Assembly (NCBI RefSeq): GCF_001447995.1
Contig: NZ_LDPE01000003.1
Coordinates: 1-64,000, forward strand
Source: Maribacter dokdonensis DSW-8
GTDB lineage: Bacteria; Bacteroidota; Bacteroidia; Flavobacteriales; Flavobacteriaceae
DNA length: 64,000 nt
Direction: 5' to 3'
Shown here: in pieces, positions 1-8,162 of the stretch
Numbering within the stretch: position 1 is the first letter of the stretch
Layout: every line of letters starts with the position of its first letter
The notes under the pieces: generated by a model
What the model saw: only the letters and a program-made list of their open reading frames with translations
Told to the model about the DNA's origin: nothing
The model's database searches: none
Program-made: the position numbers and the translations under genes

Positions 1-212
1 CTTAAGTTTGATTCTCAGTAAATTGTTGATATAACTAGAAAGAACAAAAGAGAGAATTAAGGTTACTATATACGGTGAAGCTTTAGACTTCGACAACATT
101 GATAATCCTCTCTCTTTTACTACTTAGATCACGTTCAGTTCTGTGAGACCTTAGATCTCGTTTTCAAGTTGTTGTGAGCAGAAGTAGCCGGTTCTTTCGT
201 AAAACATATCTT
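1..212 (+). ncRNA. Structured leader of the IS110 element, candidate bridge RNA
   Basis: This non-coding stretch precedes the transposase. It can fold into a long stem: aaaagagagaatta at 46-59 pairs with taatcctctctctttt at 103-118, with a two-base bulge. Inside lies a small hairpin with gaag (77-80) against cttc (88-91). Beyond it is a direct repeat, cttagatcacg at 123-133 and cttagatctcg at 151-161. IS110-group elements are known to carry, 5' of the transposase, an RNA whose two internal loops bind target and donor DNA. The position and fold here fit that, but the loop guides cannot be matched to the element ends because the left junction is not identifiable. The RNA itself is inference. 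Confidence 0.4.
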
Positions 213-1181
213 ATGAATAAATATAAAGAAACTTTTGGAGTCGACATCAGTAAAGATGTCTTTGATGTACATGGTAGTAACAAAGGTCACGACCAGTATA
301 AGAACGATGAAACTGGATTTAAGAAATTCCTTAAGGAACTGCCCAAATGTTCATTGGTCGTTATGGAAGCTACCGGTTATTATCATTATAGACTTGCCCA
401 GTTTCTTTACAAAAATGGGGTAATAGTTTCAGTAGTAAACCCATTATCCGTAAAACGTTTCATTCAAATGAAACTGGCTAAAGTAAAAACGGATAAGAGC
501 GATGCCAAGGCTATATGTGAATATGCACTGGTCAACGAGGTACCTATTTACAATGCCTTGACGGATATCCAGAGCGAATGCTTACAGTTGTTCCGGTTAT
601 TGGATATCTATTTAAAACAACGTACCGCGACCAAGAACAAGATACACGGAGAAGCTGTTCTGGGCATACCTTCAAAGTTTGTTTATCGTTCCTTGATACG
701 TAATAAGAAACTGCTCAATAAAGAGGTAGCCGCTATCGAATCAAAGATTCTGTCATTGGTAAAAGAGGACCAACAGGAGCAATTGACTTTATTGATGTCA
801 ATACCCGGTATAGGTCAAAAGACTGCATTGTTCCTAATAGTGGTCACCGATGGGTTCAATAAGTTCGAAAATGCGGCACAGCTTTGTAGCTATGTAGGTA
901 TAACCCCAACGATACGGGAATCGGGGAGCAGTGTGAGAGGTCGTGCGCGAATAAGTAAGGTCGGCAATAGAAAACTTCGCAACCTATTATTTCTATGTTC
1001 TTTTAACGCTTGTAAGCACAATAGGGCATGCAGAGAGGTTTATGAGCGGATCGTGAACAGGGGAAAGAGCAAGAAACTGGCACTGATAGCCGTTGCCAAC
1101 AAACTTTTAAAGCAGTCTTTTGCCATTGCAAAATCTGGCAGGCCATATGATGAAACTTACGTTTCAATATTGCCTAGATAA
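213..1181 (+). CDS. IS110-family transposase
   Basis: This is a DEDD-type recombinase of about 322 residues from the ATG at 213; a GTG at 174 could add 13 residues with no family resemblance. The N-terminal RuvC-like domain shows GVDISKDVFDV (first Asp), VVMEATGYYH (Glu) and KTDKSDAKAI (DxxD). The C-terminal Transposase_20 part has the helix-hairpin-helix segment LMSIPGIGQKTALFL and the Ser-containing stretch ESGSSVRGRARISKVGN that carries the nucleophile in this family. Length is normal and the frame is intact, so the element may be active. IS110 elements lack classical terminal inverted repeats, and none were found. The downstream neighbour is a convergent putative defence operon. Confidence 0.95.
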   Translation: MNKYKETFGVDISKDVFDVHGSNKGHDQYKNDETGFKKFLKELPKCSLVVMEATGYYHYRLAQFLYKNGVIVSVVNPLSVKRFIQMKLAKVKTDKSDAKAICEYALVNEVPIYNALTDIQSECLQLFRLLDIYLKQRTATKNKIHGEAVLGIPSKFVYRSLIRNKKLLNKEVAAIESKILSLVKEDQQEQLTLLMSIPGIGQKTALFLIVVTDGFNKFENAAQLCSYVGITPTIRESGSSVRGRARISKVGNRKLRNLLFLCSFNACKHNRACREVYERIVNRGKSKKLALIAVANKLLKQSFAIAKSGRPYDETYVSILPR

Positions 1182-1199
1182 ATAGAAGCTAGATCGAAT

Positions 1200-1238
1200 A
1201 AAAAAAGCTCAAAGAATCAAGTTATTGAATCTATGAGC
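1200..1238 (-). terminator. Rho-independent terminator of the 1.3-4.2 kb operon
   Basis: An imperfect 14-bp stem (1207-1220 against 1225-1238, loop gtta) is followed on the minus strand by seven T (A1200-1206 on the plus strand). It lies 45 bp past the stop of the DUF4209-like gene. Confidence 0.7.
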
Positions 1239-1282
1239 CTGAAATAATATTGTCTCGGATTAAAGAAGAATTTGTTTGTTTT

Positions 1283-3067
1283 TTATCTCAGTTCTTTGTT
1301 AGCTGCTGTTTTTTCTTCAAATGTATATTTCCCAAGTCTTAAAATACAGAAGAAAACTAATATTACAGCTTGTAAATTATAATCAGAGTATTGTAAAAAT
1401 GAATGAGCGATGTTATTCCGTAAATTTTTTCCCTTTAACGTGAATGTGTATTTGAATAGCTCAATATCCTTTATTGTGAAATGTTTTTTTGTTGTTGGAT
1501 TGTCCAGTAATTCTTCAAGAAGTTGTTCCTTGATTTCTCCTCTTTTTGATGTAGACGTATTTCCACCTGACAAACGAATAAAATCTCTTAAAGCTCCTTC
1601 AAATTTAACAGTCAGAGAGTCCATCGCTAAAATGAAATTGTTGATTTTGTTAGTATTCATCAAAACAGATAGTTCAAATTGAGCGAATAAATTATGAATT
1701 CCAGGTGCAAGCATTGTCAACCAAGATGAGTTTTGGTCAATTTCATTATCAGTCATTCCTCGCTTGAATTTAAGACCATACCAAGTATGAGTTTCCAAAA
1801 ATTCGAATATTTTATAATAATTTAGTTTACCTGTTAGGATACCATCTACGAATACTTTAAGAAAAAGACTGGAACATTTAACTCCGTGAGAAATTGTATA
1901 GCTTTGAATTATTTCTTTTTCAATTTTCTCTGAATCTTTGAGATTCTTGAAGTTGCTGTTCATGTCAAAAACACTTGTACTAAAGAGATGACTAATTGAT
2001 TTCTTTATTGATTTTTTTGCGTTTTCTTCATTTTCGATTGGGTCGACAAGTATGTCCTCGTTAATTGAAAAGAAAGCGAGTATGCCTTCTGTTGGCATAT
2101 CTAATATGACTTTAGATTTCATATTAAGATATTCGTTAAACATTTCTGTTTCTTTTTCACCAAGTTGCCAACTTACTTTTCCTAGCTTTACTGTTTGTTT
2201 TAATCTATTATATTCTTTTAATACTTCTTCAGCCTCTTCTAGTTTTCCTGCCAACCTTAAATATTTAGCTTTAGTGCCAATAGTTGTATATTTTACAAAG
2301 TCGGTATCTTCAGGATGTTGTTGAATAATTATATCCTCGTTTTTAGCTAATAACTCATATAATTTATTCAATGGAAGTTCAAGAGAATTATATAGTTTTA
2401 TTCCAGAATCCAAAGTGCTTTTATTAGAAAAATATGAAACAGATTTATCGTCTTCTATCCAATTCGGTAATTTTTCTGCTATGGCATTTAATTCTTCTCT
2501 TGAGAGTATATTATTATCTAAAATTGAATTTAGAATATTTGACTTAAACCAATTTGGTAAGTCGTTAATTAAAATAATTGCGGATTCTTTAGCTTTTTCT
2601 ATTCTCTTCTTTGATTTTTTTGATATAAAAAGAATTGCTGAAAGAATAATTGGTAATTCATTAGCTTCATCTGACTTTATTCTATTTATAGTGTGAATAT
2701 AGTTGTCAATTGCTATTTCTGCATATTTGTTATGTTTTGTTTCTTGCCATAATAGATGTGAATATCTAGATTTGAGCCAAGTATTTTTAGTTTCATCTAA
2801 CCTATTCTTTAAATACTCTAGGTCTTTCTTTTTAAGTCCAATTTCCACAATTTCACCTTTCGTGTCTGTGACTTGAACATTTGTTTTTAGTTCCCCTTTA
2901 TTTAAATTATAGTTTAATGATTTTCTTTCGATGATTAGTTTGTCCTCCCAGTCTCCATCGATTCTTGAAGTTTGTTTAATTTCTCTTTGAATATTCCAAG
3001 TACTCAATGAATTGAGATTTTCAATTGAGTTATAGAATTCTATTAATTCGTCGGGAATTTCATTCAT
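1283..3067 (-). CDS. DUF4209-like protein with a C-terminal HEPN-type motif
   Basis: This 594-residue protein has no signal peptide or membrane segment. Around residue 90-115 the stretch KSRYSHLLWQETKHNKYAEIA resembles the N-terminal region of DUF4209/DUF7380 proteins. Near the C-terminus LRNNIAHSFL contains R550-x4-H555, the R-N-x-x-x-H core of HEPN RNases and of DUF4209. It is the second gene of a two-gene operon, 20 bp after the 356-residue gene, and ends at a clear terminator. HEPN proteins are often RNases in toxin-antitoxin or abortive-infection systems. Its place between an IS110 element and dispersed repeats supports an accessory role. RNase activity and defence function are inference; the DUF4209 call rests on motif resemblance only. 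Confidence 0.6.
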   Translation of the reverse strand: MNEIPDELIEFYNSIENLNSLSTWNIQREIKQTSRIDGDWEDKLIIERKSLNYNLNKGELKTNVQVTDTKGEIVEIGLKKKDLEYLKNRLDETKNTWLKSRYSHLLWQETKHNKYAEIAIDNYIHTINRIKSDEANELPIILSAILFISKKSKKRIEKAKESAIILINDLPNWFKSNILNSILDNNILSREELNAIAEKLPNWIEDDKSVSYFSNKSTLDSGIKLYNSLELPLNKLYELLAKNEDIIIQQHPEDTDFVKYTTIGTKAKYLRLAGKLEEAEEVLKEYNRLKQTVKLGKVSWQLGEKETEMFNEYLNMKSKVILDMPTEGILAFFSINEDILVDPIENEENAKKSIKKSISHLFSTSVFDMNSNFKNLKDSEKIEKEIIQSYTISHGVKCSSLFLKVFVDGILTGKLNYYKIFEFLETHTWYGLKFKRGMTDNEIDQNSSWLTMLAPGIHNLFAQFELSVLMNTNKINNFILAMDSLTVKFEGALRDFIRLSGGNTSTSKRGEIKEQLLEELLDNPTTKKHFTIKDIELFKYTFTLKGKNLRNNIAHSFLQYSDYNLQAVILVFFCILRLGKYTFEEKTAANKELR

Positions 3068-3087
3068 AAGAGCATTAGCTGCAGATT

Positions 3088-4158
3088 CTAATTAATATAA
3101 ATTGATAAATCTTTATTTAATTCAACGATTTGTGAATTATTTATTTTGTCAATCAGCCTTGTAGCATTCGGATTATCAGATTCAATAATAAAAAATGTTT
3201 CCAAAACCATTTTTGACTTGTCGTGCTTATATTCATTAAAAAATAGGGCGTAATTATGTCCGTGAAATTTAATTAAGATAGATTGTCCTTTTTCTACTAC
3301 AATTTTATTTTCAATTCCATTGGCTCTAATTAATGAAATTAAGTCTTGAATGAATAGGTGAATTGTGTAGGGATTAATTTTAGTGTTATGAAAGCTTTTC
3401 GTTGTTACAATACTTTGTGATGAAAGTATTTCCGCATAATGTCTGTTAATTATGTGAGTAAATGAATAATGATTGATTTCAAAACTTACACTATTTAAAG
3501 TAAAAAATCTATTTTCATTTCTTGAATCTATTGAATCAATAATCTTAATTGATTCGTGATAAACGTAATAAGACTTTAAGAGACCTTTAAATACATCTTT
3601 GCTCTCACTTTCCACTAAAGTTCCATTCAGATAATCCTCAATATTTTTCTTTTTTAGTGTATCTCTGGTCTCTTTTGCTATGGTTTTTAATTTCTCATCG
3701 GAATGTCTTTCATCTAGACAAACAACCGCCCAATTTTCAGCACATTTTTCCAAAAATGCCTTGTCTTTTTGCACTTCTGATTCACTTACAGGAATTATTA
3801 ATTCATTACTGATTTTAAAATCTTCTAATGCTTTATGGGTTTCTGGATTATATTCCTTTTCGTTAATTTCTTTAAGTTTTTTTAAATCAACATATTGACT
3901 TGCTCTTTTATTTGGATTAGGCTTATAGAAAGTTGATTTGAATTCCAAGTCCAAACTATAAATTAAATACAAATGTCGAAATTTGACATAATCAAATCTA
4001 CTATCAGATAAAGCTGTTTGCTTATTCTCAATTTGATAAAAAAGAAACAAACTTTCTAATTCTTCCAAAGTCAATTCCTGCTTATCCTTGAATTTTTTTT
4101 CAATTGATTCTATCTTTTCAATAGCTTGAAGTACTTCTTTTTTTATATAATCATCCAT
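3088..4158 (-). CDS. Uncharacterised protein with a possible BECR-fold nuclease domain
   Basis: The protein has 356 residues and is charged and soluble. Residues 1-200 are mainly helical and unrecognised. Residues 220-326 contain FTHIINRHYAEIL (H235, R239, H240), then a helix (INPYTIHLFIQDLISLI) and beta-type strands SILIKFHGHNYALFF and LETFFII. This order (HI..RH, helix, strands ending in a T-F/Y motif) resembles the barnase-EndoU-colicin-RelE (BECR) nucleases found in phage and mobile-element proteins. It is the first gene of an operon with the DUF4209/HEPN-like gene, 20 bp apart. If both assignments hold, the operon encodes two RNase-like proteins. I do not recognise the full-length family, and nuclease activity is inference. 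Confidence 0.5.
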   Translation of the reverse strand: MDDYIKKEVLQAIEKIESIEKKFKDKQELTLEELESLFLFYQIENKQTALSDSRFDYVKFRHLYLIYSLDLEFKSTFYKPNPNKRASQYVDLKKLKEINEKEYNPETHKALEDFKISNELIIPVSESEVQKDKAFLEKCAENWAVVCLDERHSDEKLKTIAKETRDTLKKKNIEDYLNGTLVESESKDVFKGLLKSYYVYHESIKIIDSIDSRNENRFFTLNSVSFEINHYSFTHIINRHYAEILSSQSIVTTKSFHNTKINPYTIHLFIQDLISLIRANGIENKIVVEKGQSILIKFHGHNYALFFNEYKHDKSKMVLETFFIIESDNPNATRLIDKINNSQIVELNKDLSIYIN

Positions 4159-4185
4159 TTTTTCAAATTGCAGCTAACTATTGTG

Positions 4186-4231
4186 TATGTGCACAATTAC
4201 ACATATTCGTAAATAGTAAGGTATATGTGCA
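4186..4231. promoter_or_regulatory. TATGTG/CACATA repeats before the HEPN/BECR-like operon
   Basis: TATGTG (4186-4191) and CACATA (4200-4205) form an inverted repeat with 8-bp spacing, and TATGTGCA recurs at 4224-4231. They start 28 bp upstream of the operon's first ATG, a usual place for an autoregulator site. No regulator is identified; operator function is inference. Confidence 0.35.
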
Positions 4232-4260
4232 ATTGCTATTATAAAATATTTTCAGCTAAA

Positions 4261-4492
4261 GTGGTAGGGGAGTATACTTTGCTTGCTAATGCAATATAAA
4301 GAAGTTTTCGGCATATTTTCTTACGGGTTTCCGTAAAACTGTCAGAAAAATAAATGGGCTGCCTGTTATGGGGCGGGGAGGTTTATAATTGAGATTAGAA
4401 CACCTAAGAACCCACCCCTTTGGTCCCCTCCCAAGAGGGGAGATTAGCGTCTTTGTTTTTGGGTTTGTTGGTTTTTGGGGAGTTACGTTTTA
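4261..4492. repeat. Dispersed repeat copy 1 (related to 8163-8404)
   Basis: The segment begins with gtggtaggggag...ctttgctt, matching gtgttaggggag...ctttgctt at 8163. It ends with an arm (acccacccctttggtcccct at 4410, hairpin CCCCTCCCAAGAGGGG) and a tail (gtctttgtttttgggtttg... ggagttacgtttt) matching 8324-8404. The centre differs between copies. The repeat arm at 4410-4442 lacks an intact partner arm here. Confidence 0.65.
4321..4336. promoter_or_regulatory. Palindrome TTACGGGTTTCCGTAA
   Basis: The 6-bp arms are perfect (TTACGG/CCGTAA) around GTTT. A sequence differing at one base (TTACGGTTTTCCGTAA) lies at 45610-45625. Each copy sits about 165 bp upstream of a minus-strand start codon. It could be a shared regulator site; the regulator is unknown. 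Confidence 0.4.
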
Positions 4493-4513
4493 ATGATGTC
4501 GACGCTCGCCTAG

Positions 4514-4525
4514 ACCCTAAAGGGT
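4514..4525. repeat. 12-bp palindrome at the 3' end of the DUF559 gene
   Basis: ACCCTAAAGGGT overlaps the DUF559 stop codon (4517-4519). Its reverse complement ACCCTTTAGGGT lies at 4930-4941, upstream of the same gene, so the gene is bracketed by inverted copies. Confidence 0.55.
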
Positions 4526-4909
4526 GCTCGCGCGCAATATTGAGTTAATGTAATTAATTAGCCCTTTAAAATCATTTAGTACTTGATCATTTGTGAATCT
4601 TAGTTCGGAAATACCAATATCTTTTAGATACGTGGTTCTTTCTATGTCTTTTTCTATTTGCTCTGGTTTTAGATGATAACCACCATCAATTTCAATGGAT
4701 AACTTTAGTTTATGACAATAAAAATCTAGAACATAACCTGCAATAGGGTGTTGCCTTCTAAACTTATAACCTTGTGGTTTGGTTTTGAGATAATTCCATA
4801 AAATACATTCTGTTTCAGTCATAGAAGCTCTCAGTTTTGCAGCATTTCTAAATACCGAAGGTGTTGCTCCATGGTGCATTCCAGATACGTTTGTTTTATC
4901 TTTTTTCAC
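4517..4909 (-). CDS. DUF559 (Vsr-like endonuclease fold) protein
   Basis: The protein has 130 residues. It shows the family core: LRASMTETECILWNYLK, then KFRRQHPIAGYVLDFYC, LKLSIEIDGGYH and LRFTNDQVLND. In this PD-(D/E)xK-like fold the D of VLDFYC and the E and D of IEIDG are the expected metal-binding residues. Related proteins usually start near the LRxxMTxxE region, so the Met of MHHGATPS, about ten codons in, is an alternative start. The gene is bracketed by 12-bp inverted palindromes and lies inside DNA flanked by the dispersed repeat. DUF559 proteins have no settled function; a link to mobility of the repeats is inference. Confidence 0.85.
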   Translation of the reverse strand: MKKDKTNVSGMHHGATPSVFRNAAKLRASMTETECILWNYLKTKPQGYKFRRQHPIAGYVLDFYCHKLKLSIEIDGGYHLKPEQIEKDIERTTYLKDIGISELRFTNDQVLNDFKGLINYINSILRASTL

Positions 4910-4929
4910 TTCTGTATTGTAGAAAATCC

Positions 4930-4941
4930 ACCCTTTAGGGT
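4930..4941. repeat. 12-bp palindrome upstream of the DUF559 gene
   Basis: ACCCTTTAGGGT is the reverse complement of the copy at 4514-4525. The following sequence (about 4955-4998, ending ...ctacgttctaaaa) weakly resembles the tail of the dispersed repeat (...ctacgttttcaaaa at 8395). Confidence 0.5.
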
Positions 4942-5012
4942 TGGGGCAAGATTTTCGGGGCTTCTTGTTTTGATGTTAAGGTGTCTACGTTCTAAAACTA
5001 ATCAATCTCACA

Positions 5013-6773
5013 CTACTCCACCTTCATACCGTTCATTTCCTGTCCGTTTTGAAATAGGGTCAAACTTTCTGTATTTCCGTTTTCGTCTTTTATGAACTGA
5101 ATTTGTGCGGCAACTTCTTTTAAGTAAAAAGTATCTTTCGATTTGGCGAAAATATTGAACGATGGTTGTCCCGTTGCCTGTGCTTTTAATTGTTTACCAT
5201 CTTTGGTAATTGTAATTTTAAAAGTGGGCATTAATTCGTAGACGCCTAGGTAACTTTCCAGTAGTGCTTCTGGTACTTCAAACTCTTTAGTGAAGTTACT
5301 GGTATCAACACCTAATTTTTTAAGCATATCTATCGCATTTATATTTCCAGGATTCATTTCTACCGTTTTGGTATAGTTTTCAATGGCACCTTTGTTATCA
5401 CCTGATTTCATTAACGCTTCGGCATAACTATCATATACGTTGGCGGAATTTGGATACGCGTCTACATTCAACTTAAAGACTTGAATAGCTTCTTTGGTTT
5501 TGTTAGACCTTAATAATTTATATCCCGCTTGGTTCATCTCATTTTCATTGACATCAAAATCTTGATTGTCTTTATTTTTCTCATAAAAGGCTACTCCTGC
5601 ATCAATACCTGCTGTCTCTATAACTTCTAAAACTTTAGATGCCAAGGAAGCTTTTGGGAGATCATAGCTTTTATCGTTTATAATACCGAGAATAGCTTGC
5701 GTAATTTGACCTAAGGGAGCTCCGCCTGTATTATTTAAAAGCACAATCAATGATCGGTCCGATGGCGCTCTGGAAATTTGTGTGTTGAATCCGTTAATTC
5801 CGCCACCATGGCTAATTACGGCAATACTATCCGTTGTATTCCCAAGAGCTTCATTACCGGTCATCCATCCGTAGGCATAGTGAAAACTGCCAAATGCAGG
5901 TATGTATGGTTTAAAATACATATCCATATATTTTTGAGGTAACAATTTGTTGGTATATAGTGCTTGATCCCACAGATATAAATCTTCTACGGTAGAATAG
6001 AGAGATCCTGCGGCATACGGAATGGACATATCTAGGTAAGGAGCATTGATGAATTCGCTCCCATTTTTTTCATAGCCTGTAGCTCTATTTTTAAGGATGT
6101 TGGAGTGATGATCAAATCCGGAATCTTTCATTCCTAGTGGAGAAAATATACGTTCCGTTAGCATTTCTTCATACGTTTTGCCGGATAGTTTTTCAACAAG
6201 CAAACCCAAGAGAAAGTACCCCGAATTACTATAATTGAATCTTTCCCCAGGGGTAAACTCCAATTCCATATCCTGAAATTTTTTAGTGAACTCTTCTGGC
6301 GAATATGGGTCGCGACTATCTTCTTCAAAAAACTTAGGAAATGAAGTGTAGTTGGGTATGCCGGCAGTATGGGTCAATAAATGATGGGTGGTAATCTGGT
6401 CTCCGGTAGTTTTTGGATATTCTGGTAAGTATGTAGTTATGGGAGCTTGTAGATCTAGCTTTCCATTCGCTGCCAATTGAAGAATAAGCATGGCGGTAAA
6501 TTGCTTGGTGATCGATCCTAAACGATGTTTGGTGTTGGGACTGTTAGAAATATCCCACTCCATATTCGCCATACCATAACCCTTTTTAAGAATAACCTCA
6601 CCATCTTTGGCAACTAGGGCAGAGCCATTGAATTTGCCATATGAGAGATACTGATTTAGGAGTGCATCTATTTCTTCTGATTTTGATTGCCCGATTGCTG
6701 CGTTGCCTAAAAAGAGTACAACAGATAGACAAGTAAGTAACGTACTGCCAATACTGCGATGTAATGATTTCAT
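5013..6773 (-). CDS. Secreted beta-lactamase-family serine hydrolase with C-terminal TPRs
   Basis: The protein has 586 residues with a signal peptide at about 1-29. The class C beta-lactamase/DD-peptidase motifs are complete: SxxK as S87-I-T-K90, YxN as Y181-S-N183, and HGGG at 322-325 in the KTG position. Residues about 405-485 form two or three TPR-like repeats, followed by a small beta-rich C-terminal domain typical of these secreted hydrolases. True substrates in this family vary (peptides, esters, D-amino-acid compounds), so the reaction cannot be named. It follows the amidohydrolase gene by 38 bp on the same strand, so the two may be co-transcribed and handle related small substrates. 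Antibiotic resistance should not be assumed. Confidence 0.85.
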   Translation of the reverse strand: MKSLHRSIGSTLLTCLSVVLFLGNAAIGQSKSEEIDALLNQYLSYGKFNGSALVAKDGEVILKKGYGMANMEWDISNSPNTKHRLGSITKQFTAMLILQLAANGKLDLQAPITTYLPEYPKTTGDQITTHHLLTHTAGIPNYTSFPKFFEEDSRDPYSPEEFTKKFQDMELEFTPGERFNYSNSGYFLLGLLVEKLSGKTYEEMLTERIFSPLGMKDSGFDHHSNILKNRATGYEKNGSEFINAPYLDMSIPYAAGSLYSTVEDLYLWDQALYTNKLLPQKYMDMYFKPYIPAFGSFHYAYGWMTGNEALGNTTDSIAVISHGGGINGFNTQISRAPSDRSLIVLLNNTGGAPLGQITQAILGIINDKSYDLPKASLASKVLEVIETAGIDAGVAFYEKNKDNQDFDVNENEMNQAGYKLLRSNKTKEAIQVFKLNVDAYPNSANVYDSYAEALMKSGDNKGAIENYTKTVEMNPGNINAIDMLKKLGVDTSNFTKEFEVPEALLESYLGVYELMPTFKITITKDGKQLKAQATGQPSFNIFAKSKDTFYLKEVAAQIQFIKDENGNTESLTLFQNGQEMNGMKVE

Positions 6774-6811
6774 AATTTGTTTATTTGATTGATTGAATTA
6801 CTCCAGGTTAT

Positions 6812-8086
6812 TTATTTTTCATTCTTGTAAACTGTACCGTTTTTCATCACGAATTTTACGTGTTCCAAAGTGGAGATATCTTCTATTGGATTTGTGTCTA
6901 CAGCAATAATATCTGCGAGCATACCTTCTTTTAATTCACCACGATCCGTGAGCCCTAGCATTTCTGCACTATTGGTAGTAGCGGTTTTGATAGCCTCTTT
7001 AGTACTCATACCACAATCTATTAATGCCGCAAATTCAATGGCGTTTTTTCCATGGGGAATAATAGGCGTGTCCGTCCCAAAGGCAATTTTGACATCTGCT
7101 TTTATAGCTTTGGTAAGGTTTTGTTTGGCAATGGGCATTACATATTCTGCCTTACCGGCCATAACGGGATCCATTTTATCTATCATGGGTTCTATTATAG
7201 TGGCCAGCCCCCTGGTAGGTACTAGATAAACACCATTTTCTTTCATAAGTTGAATACCTTCATCATCTATAATAGACCCATGTTCAATAGAGTACACACC
7301 GGCTTTTATCGCCTCTTTAATACCTTCTGTACCATGTGCGTGGGCGGCAACTTTAATATGGTGTCTAGCAGCTTCGTCAACAATGGTTTTCATTTCCTCA
7401 TTGCTTAGTTGTTGGGCGCCAATGGCATCTTCCATAGAGAGTACACCTGCCGTGGCGTGCATTTTTATGAATTTGGCACCATGCTTAATTTGATATCTTA
7501 CCGCTTCTATGGCATCATACTTACCATTGATCACTCCGTCATTGGGACCTACGGTAACCAATCCTTCCGCCAGTCCTAAAGAAATATCCCCGTGTCCGCC
7601 GCTAATGGTAATCATATGTCCCGATGGAATAATTCGTGGTGCAGCTATGGTACCTTGGTCAGAAGCCTCTGAAACGGCAACATCAATTAACTCTGGGGTA
7701 ATATGTAATTGCCCTATACTTCTTATAGTGGTAAAGCCTGCCATCAATGTTTTTTCAGCATTTGCAACAGCCCTAATAGTACCTTGACTGGAACTTTCCT
7801 TATATACATAGTCCCAATTACCTTTAAATTCCCCATCTAAATGCACGTGCATGTCCATAAGCCCGGGTAACAATATTTTACCCGTTAAGTCAATCGTTTC
7901 CAAACCTTCAGGCAATGCCTTTGGATTAATGGATTTGATACTTCCGTTTTCAATGAGCAGGTTGGCAGGTGAAATTAATTTACCGGTTCTAACATCTAAA
8001 AAAGAAGCTGCTTTTATGAGTTTTGATTGTGCTAAAACGGATGATGTAGTTGCTAAAAGGATAAGAAGGGTTAAAACTTTTTTCAT
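6812..8086 (-). CDS. Secreted metal-dependent amidohydrolase
   Basis: The protein has 424 residues. A signal peptide (MKKVLTLLILLATTSSVLAQ) points to export. The metal-binding set of the amidohydrolase superfamily is present: HVH at H80/H82 in GLMDMHVHLDG, a Lys in KFIKMHATAG, His in AAHAHGTEG and SIEHGS, and Asp in FGTDTP. This pattern matches the imidazolonepropionase-like/prolidase-like secreted branch that cleaves dipeptides or cyclic amides. It is the first gene of a pair with the downstream serine hydrolase. The precise substrate is unknown. Confidence 0.85.
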   Translation of the reverse strand: MKKVLTLLILLATTSSVLAQSKLIKAASFLDVRTGKLISPANLLIENGSIKSINPKALPEGLETIDLTGKILLPGLMDMHVHLDGEFKGNWDYVYKESSSQGTIRAVANAEKTLMAGFTTIRSIGQLHITPELIDVAVSEASDQGTIAAPRIIPSGHMITISGGHGDISLGLAEGLVTVGPNDGVINGKYDAIEAVRYQIKHGAKFIKMHATAGVLSMEDAIGAQQLSNEEMKTIVDEAARHHIKVAAHAHGTEGIKEAIKAGVYSIEHGSIIDDEGIQLMKENGVYLVPTRGLATIIEPMIDKMDPVMAGKAEYVMPIAKQNLTKAIKADVKIAFGTDTPIIPHGKNAIEFAALIDCGMSTKEAIKTATTNSAEMLGLTDRGELKEGMLADIIAVDTNPIEDISTLEHVKFVMKNGTVYKNEK

Positions 8087-8162
8087 TTGGTCAGATATTT
8101 ATTTTTCGGTTTTTTAAAAAAATCCAATGGTTATGGATTTACTATAAAGATAATATTATAAA

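Larger units (their letters stand above)
4159..4516. other. Intergenic region with palindromes and repeat arm
   Basis: This 358-bp gap is upstream of the two-gene operon and downstream of the DUF559 gene. It holds an inverted repeat TATGTG-N8-CACATA at 4186-4205 with a related TATGTGCA at 4224-4231, a perfect-arm palindrome at 4321-4336, one arm of the dispersed GC-rich repeat at 4410-4442, and a palindrome at 4514-4525 running into the DUF559 stop codon. I see no gene. Confidence 0.7.

Noticed and set aside
174..212. GTG start for the transposase at 174
   Set aside because: The added residues have no family match; ATG 213 begins directly before the conserved GVDISKDVF.
5013..6773. Antibiotic-resistance beta-lactamase
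   Set aside because: Although SxxK, YxN and HGGG are present, the TPR tail and context fit a general secreted serine hydrolase.
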